A DNA stretch of 8,979 bases from JBBQKF01 sp038326615 (GTDB lineage: Bacteria; Bacillota; Clostridia; Saccharofermentanales; UBA5734), in assembly GCA_038326615.1 (NCBI GenBank), contig JBBQKF010000103.1, positions 1 through 8,979 on the forward strand. The letters are read 5' to 3'. This document shows, one piece after another, positions 6,211-8,979 of this stretch. The position numbers were made by a program, and so were the translations under genes. The first letter of the stretch is position 1; each line of letters begins with the position of its first letter. The notes beneath the pieces are model-generated. The model worked only from the letters and a program-made list of their open reading frames with translations. It ran no database searches and had not been told where the DNA came from.

Positions 6211-7359
6211 ATGCAAAATATTTTAATTACTGGAGGAGCCGGATTTATAGGTTCTCATTTAACTGCAAATCTCCTTAAAAAAGGTTATCCAATAACCATA
6301 TTAGATAATCTTTCACCTCAGATTCACGGAAACTCAGCCGACGAGTCTTCATATTTGTTTAATAAAATAAAGGGAAAGGTAAACTTTATAAAAGGAGATG
6401 TTTCAAACAGAAAAGATTTGACAAAATCTTTGGAAGGAATTGATATTGTTGTGCATCTTGCGGCAGAAACAGGAACGGGTCAATCGATGTACGAATTGGA
6501 ACATTATTCAACTGTTAATGTAGGCGGAACATCTTTATTGTTAGATATACTAGCAAATAATCAAACAAAAGTAAAGAAAGTTGTTGTTGCCTCTTCAAGA
6601 TCAATATATGGAGAAGGGAAATACGTAGATGAAATAGGAAATATATATTTCCCAAAACCTCGCTCTTTAAAGAAAATGGGAAATGGTGATTTTAATGTAT
6701 ACGATGATTCAGGTAAGAAAAAGCTTAAGCCTATTGCAACTACAGAAGATTCAAAACTTGATCCGGGATCTTTTTACGCTATAACAAAACTATTTCAGGA
6801 ACAAAGCACTCTTCTTATCTGTAATGTTTTAAATATAGACGCAATTGCATTACGATTTCAGAATGTTTATGGACCTGGTCAGTCATTAAAAAATCCATAT
6901 ACCGGTTTGCTCGCAGTATTTTCGAACCTGATAAGGCAAGGAAAAGGGATTAACGTATTTGAGGATGGTGAAGAAAGTCGGGACTTTGTTTTTATTGATG
7001 ATGTTGTGAATTCCATAATACAAGCAATTGAAACAAAAACCGCTAATGGCAAAGCATTTAATATTGGAACTGGGGTACCATTATCGGTTTTAGAAATTGC
7101 TAAAATTTTAAAACGACTTTATAATTCGGAAATTGATATTAAAGTTACTGGTGACTTCCGTGTTGGTGATATTAGGCATAATTTTGCAGATATCACATTA
7201 GCCAAACAGTTTTTGGGATATAATCCTTCAGTGTCGATTGATGATGGTTTAAGGAAATTTGTTGAATGGGTCAGTGAACAACCCAATGAAGACGGAAATC
7301 TTTTTTTTAATAGCATCCATGAAATGAAAAGAAAAAAAATGTTCTACAATGGCAAATAA
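6211..7359 (+). CDS. Extended SDR NAD-dependent sugar epimerase/dehydratase, dTDP-L-rhamnose 4-epimerase-like
   Basis: An extended short-chain dehydrogenase of 382 residues that should epimerise or dehydrate a nucleotide-linked sugar in the cytoplasm. It has GGAGFIG (8-14) for NAD, DNLSPQIHG (32-40), a VHLAAETGTGQSMYE segment (81-95), SSR (128-130) and the catalytic Y189 and K193 in YAITK. LRFQNVYGPGQ (214-224) and the late SRDFVFIDDV (256-265) are family standards. Residues about 135-180 form an extra loop before the catalytic tyrosine (GEGKY..., then KLKPIATTED at 171-180). This layout is familiar from dTDP-L-rhamnose 4-epimerases, whose loop often carries cysteine pairs; here no cysteine is present. 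The exact substrate is therefore uncertain, and UDP- or CDP-sugars are possible. The last 20 residues are lysine-rich and encoded around T8 and A8 runs. Its 3' end overlaps the next gene by 11 bases, which suggests coupling. Confidence 0.88.
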   Translation: MQNILITGGAGFIGSHLTANLLKKGYPITILDNLSPQIHGNSADESSYLFNKIKGKVNFIKGDVSNRKDLTKSLEGIDIVVHLAAETGTGQSMYELEHYSTVNVGGTSLLLDILANNQTKVKKVVVASSRSIYGEGKYVDEIGNIYFPKPRSLKKMGNGDFNVYDDSGKKKLKPIATTEDSKLDPGSFYAITKLFQEQSTLLICNVLNIDAIALRFQNVYGPGQSLKNPYTGLLAVFSNLIRQGKGINVFEDGEESRDFVFIDDVVNSIIQAIETKTANGKAFNIGTGVPLSVLEIAKILKRLYNSEIDIKVTGDFRVGDIRHNFADITLAKQFLGYNPSVSIDDGLRKFVEWVSEQPNEDGNLFFNSIHEMKRKKMFYNGK

Positions 7360-8341
7360 TATCAATGAAGCTTTTAAAGGTAAGAAAATCTTATTTCTGG
7401 ACGGCTTAAACAATCTTTATCATTTAGGAATAATTCAAAGTTTAAAAGATATGGGAGCGTTTGTTAGCTCAAGAGTATATCAGGATTACCGTAATAACAA
7501 TTTTGTCATTAAATTATATAGGAAAATATTAAATAAAAAAGGTAGAATAGATTTTGATAAGTTACTGCTTTCTTTAGAAAATAATTATGATTTGATTTTT
7601 GTAAAAAATCCTGAGCTTGCTGATGGCGATTTTTTTATTAAACTCAGGGGATTAAATCCAAATGCTAGGTTTATTAACTACAATTGGAATTCTTTAAAAA
7701 TTAGCAATTATCTACCATTTATTAAATATTTTGACAAGGTTATCACTTTTGATCCGCAAGATGCAATTGAAAATAAATTAAACTACTATCCTTTATTTTA
7801 TTTAACTGATTTTGAGAAAATTGCCATAGGTCAAATGAGTTGGAAATATGATGTTTCTTTTGTTGGTTCTGCTTTTAGTGAGGAAAGGCGTAATTTTATT
7901 AGAGTTTTTATTGAAAGGCTTGAAGATTTTAGACTGACATACAACATTTACCTACTTGTTAGGTCAAAAAGAAACTATATTAAATATAAATACCTGTCTC
8001 CGAAAAGTGTTTTAACAAGCACCTATGGATTTAAATATGTATCGAAAAATAAGTTACTAAAAATAGTTTCAAACTCAAAGTCATTTGTGGATTATAAAAG
8101 ACCATTTCAAAGTGGACATGATATGAGAACTTTCGAATCACTAGCTGCTGGCCAAATGCTTATTACAAATGATACGCAAATAAAGGAGTGCGATTTTTAT
8201 GATCCTGCAAGAATAATTATTATTGATGAGAAAAGTTCAGATTTCGATCTTTTACCGTTAAAGAATTATATCCCTTCCTTCCCATCTGGATTTGAAAAAT
8301 ACAGAATCGATAACTGGCTAAAAAATATTTTAACAGATTAA
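7349..8341 (+). CDS. CgeB-like family glycosyltransferase
   Basis: A 330-residue protein that looks like a GT-B glycosyltransferase of the CgeB/Glyco_trans_1_2 type found in capsule and O-antigen clusters. The N-terminal half starts with KKILFLDGLNNLYHLGIIQS (12-31) and contains DLIFVKNPEL (81-90), then FDKVITFDPQDA (128-139). The linker to the second domain has YDVSFVGSAFSEER (167-180), the usual 'VSFVG' landmark of this family. The C-terminal donor-binding part shows GHDMRTFESLAAGQMLITND (256-275), the family's characteristic RTFE(A/S)LA element. No signal peptide or membrane helix is evident. Donor and acceptor are unknown. The start at 7349 overlaps the SDR gene by 11 bases in another frame, so the two are probably translated together. 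The gene looks more AT-rich than the rfbF block. It is the last intact gene before the degraded stretch at the right end. Confidence 0.82.
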   Translation: MANNINEAFKGKKILFLDGLNNLYHLGIIQSLKDMGAFVSSRVYQDYRNNNFVIKLYRKILNKKGRIDFDKLLLSLENNYDLIFVKNPELADGDFFIKLRGLNPNARFINYNWNSLKISNYLPFIKYFDKVITFDPQDAIENKLNYYPLFYLTDFEKIAIGQMSWKYDVSFVGSAFSEERRNFIRVFIERLEDFRLTYNIYLLVRSKRNYIKYKYLSPKSVLTSTYGFKYVSKNKLLKIVSNSKSFVDYKRPFQSGHDMRTFESLAAGQMLITNDTQIKECDFYDPARIIIIDEKSSDFDLLPLKNYIPSFPSGFEKYRIDNWLKNILTD

Positions 8342-8358
8342 ATTTCAATGTTGTTTAG

Positions 8359-8375
8359 TTAGCGAAAATTGCTAA
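8359..8375 (+). terminator. Weak candidate hairpin after the CgeB-like gene
   Basis: TTAGC and GCTAA form five-base arms around a seven-base spacer, starting 18 bases after the stop codon. This is the right place for a terminator, but the stem is short and there is no T-run directly after it, so the call is tentative. Confidence 0.2.
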
Positions 8376-8482
8376 AAGGCTTGATTTTATTGATATTTTG
8401 GAATGAAATAGTTCATTGAAAAGTTTGTAATTTGCTATATGGTGACTATTTTGTAGAAGTATAAAGGGGGTAACCCAAGTGA

Positions 8483-8787
8483 GAAATAAAAGGTAGTTAT
8501 CGTGAGAATTTATCAAAAAACGTAGTTTATGAGATTGATAAAGAAGAGTCTAAAGACCGTGCTAAAGACGGCTGGAAAGAGCTGTTTTCACGAGACAGGA
8601 ATTTAACATTCAAGAATTTAATTGTCCTTATCATCAACTTTCAATTTGCCGGGCTTGAAAACTCGCAGGCAAGAAGTGGAAATAAACATTACTTTCACTT
8701 AAAACAATCATACAGGGCGATAATAATTTATTGGATGATTTCTTCTATTTAATTAAATTCAACATAAAAAAAGTATTACGATTCTAA
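8483..8787 (+). pseudogene. Remnant of an IS4-like transposase N-terminal region
   Basis: No intact gene is present, but two fragments match the N-terminal region shared by many IS4-type transposases of Bacteroidota. In the frame open from 8483 to 8752, FSRDRNLTFKNLIVLIINF occurs at about 8585-8641, like the family's F(T/S)R-RKLTF--LI--IL pattern. The expected continuation 'ELDDFF' is found in a different frame: LLDDFFYLIKFN at about 8728-8763, ending at a stop at 8785. Roughly 85 bases between the two fragments do not look like transposase. The frame has no good start codon, and the rest of the transposase (the DDE catalytic part) is absent. I read this as a decayed insertion sequence fragment with at least one frameshift and a rearranged middle. 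The match is by eye; no terminal inverted repeats were found. With the hairpin at 8359 this accounts for what I can see in the 470-base gene-poor stretch 8342-8811. Confidence 0.55.
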
Positions 8788-8811
8788 AATATTGAATAAC
8801 AATTCTCCGTT

Positions 8812-8979
8812 ATGTTTTTATTTGACAAATATAAATCTTCAAGACAATTATTTAGTACTGGCTCCCAAATTATTGGTGTTAGGTGGAAAAGATACCTTAA
8901 TACTTTTCCGCCATATTGTGCAGAATCAACTGCAGTGCTTGATTCTGAAGGAAATTTTTATTTTGGGACACATAGTGGA
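8812..8979 (+). CDS. Start of an unknown protein with a PQQ-like beta-propeller motif (cut by window edge)
   Basis: An ATG at 8812 opens a frame that runs 56 codons to the window edge; an in-frame stop at 8797 means this ATG is the only nearby start. Residues 25-56 read WKRYLN, then ESTAVLDSEGNFYFGTHSG. This resembles one blade of PQQ-like beta-propellers, where a 'W-(K/R)-(Y/F)' strand is followed by 'SSP-(V/I)-D-DG--Y-GS-DG'. The serine, aspartate and glycine positions fit. There is no obvious signal peptide in the first 25 residues, which are polar (FDKYKSSRQ). If the reading is right, a propeller protein of several hundred residues continues to the right. A role in the polysaccharide cluster cannot be judged from this fragment; it may belong to the next transcription unit. 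The coding call is supported by the open frame and motif only. Confidence 0.5.
   Translation, partial: MFLFDKYKSSRQLFSTGSQIIGVRWKRYLNTFPPYCAESTAVLDSEGNFYFGTHSG

Noticed and set aside
8342..8520. GGGGGTAACCC near 8465 as an insertion-sequence end
   Set aside because: No matching inverted copy was found on the other side of the transposase remnant.
1..8979. CRISPR array, tRNA, rRNA, riboswitch or defence system
   Set aside because: No spaced direct repeats, cloverleaf-like segments, known RNA motifs or defence-gene families were seen on either strand.

Overview
The window is part of a surface-polysaccharide (O-antigen, capsule or exopolysaccharide) gene cluster. It probably comes from a member of the Bacteroidota. 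The evidence for that host is indirect: the DNA is AT-rich, clear Shine-Dalgarno sequences are missing before most starts, the gene mix is typical of such clusters, and the remnant near the right end resembles an IS4-type transposase of a kind common in that phylum. I cannot name a genus. All genes that can be supported lie on the + strand.

Layout: (1) 35-1069, a GT-B fold glycosyltransferase of the GT4 type. (2) 1144-4842, a compact four-gene block: glucose-1-phosphate cytidylyltransferase (rfbF), CDP-glucose 4,6-dehydratase (rfbG), an RmlC-type cupin sugar epimerase, and a homoserine-dehydrogenase-like oxidoreductase with a C-terminal SAF domain. Junctions in this block are 26 bases, a 4-base overlap and 2 bases, so it is very likely one translationally coupled unit. 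(3) 4909-6012, a WbsX-type protein with a GH99-like domain. (4) 6013-6210, a 198-base gap that may separate transcription units. (5) 6211-7359, an extended SDR nucleotide-sugar epimerase or dehydratase most like dTDP-L-rhamnose 4-epimerases. It overlaps by 11 bases a CgeB-like glycosyltransferase (7349-8341). (6) 8342-8811, a gene-poor stretch with the decayed remains of an IS4-like transposase. (7) 8812 to the window edge, the start of an open frame with a motif like a PQQ-type beta-propeller repeat.

How the genes fit together: RfbF and RfbG should convert glucose-1-phosphate to CDP-4-keto-6-deoxyglucose. The usual next enzymes for 3,6-dideoxyhexoses (the PLP/iron-sulfur 3-dehydrase and its reductase) are not in the window. 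In their place are an epimerase with all the expected RmlC catalytic residues and the SAF-domain dehydrogenase. The block may therefore make an epimerised CDP-6-deoxyhexose or another less common CDP-sugar; this is inference. The glycosyltransferases and the WbsX-like protein would assemble or modify the glycan, and the SDR protein would supply a second nucleotide sugar. This block is the most interesting thing here. I found no CRISPR array, tRNA, rRNA, toxin-antitoxin pair or defence system.
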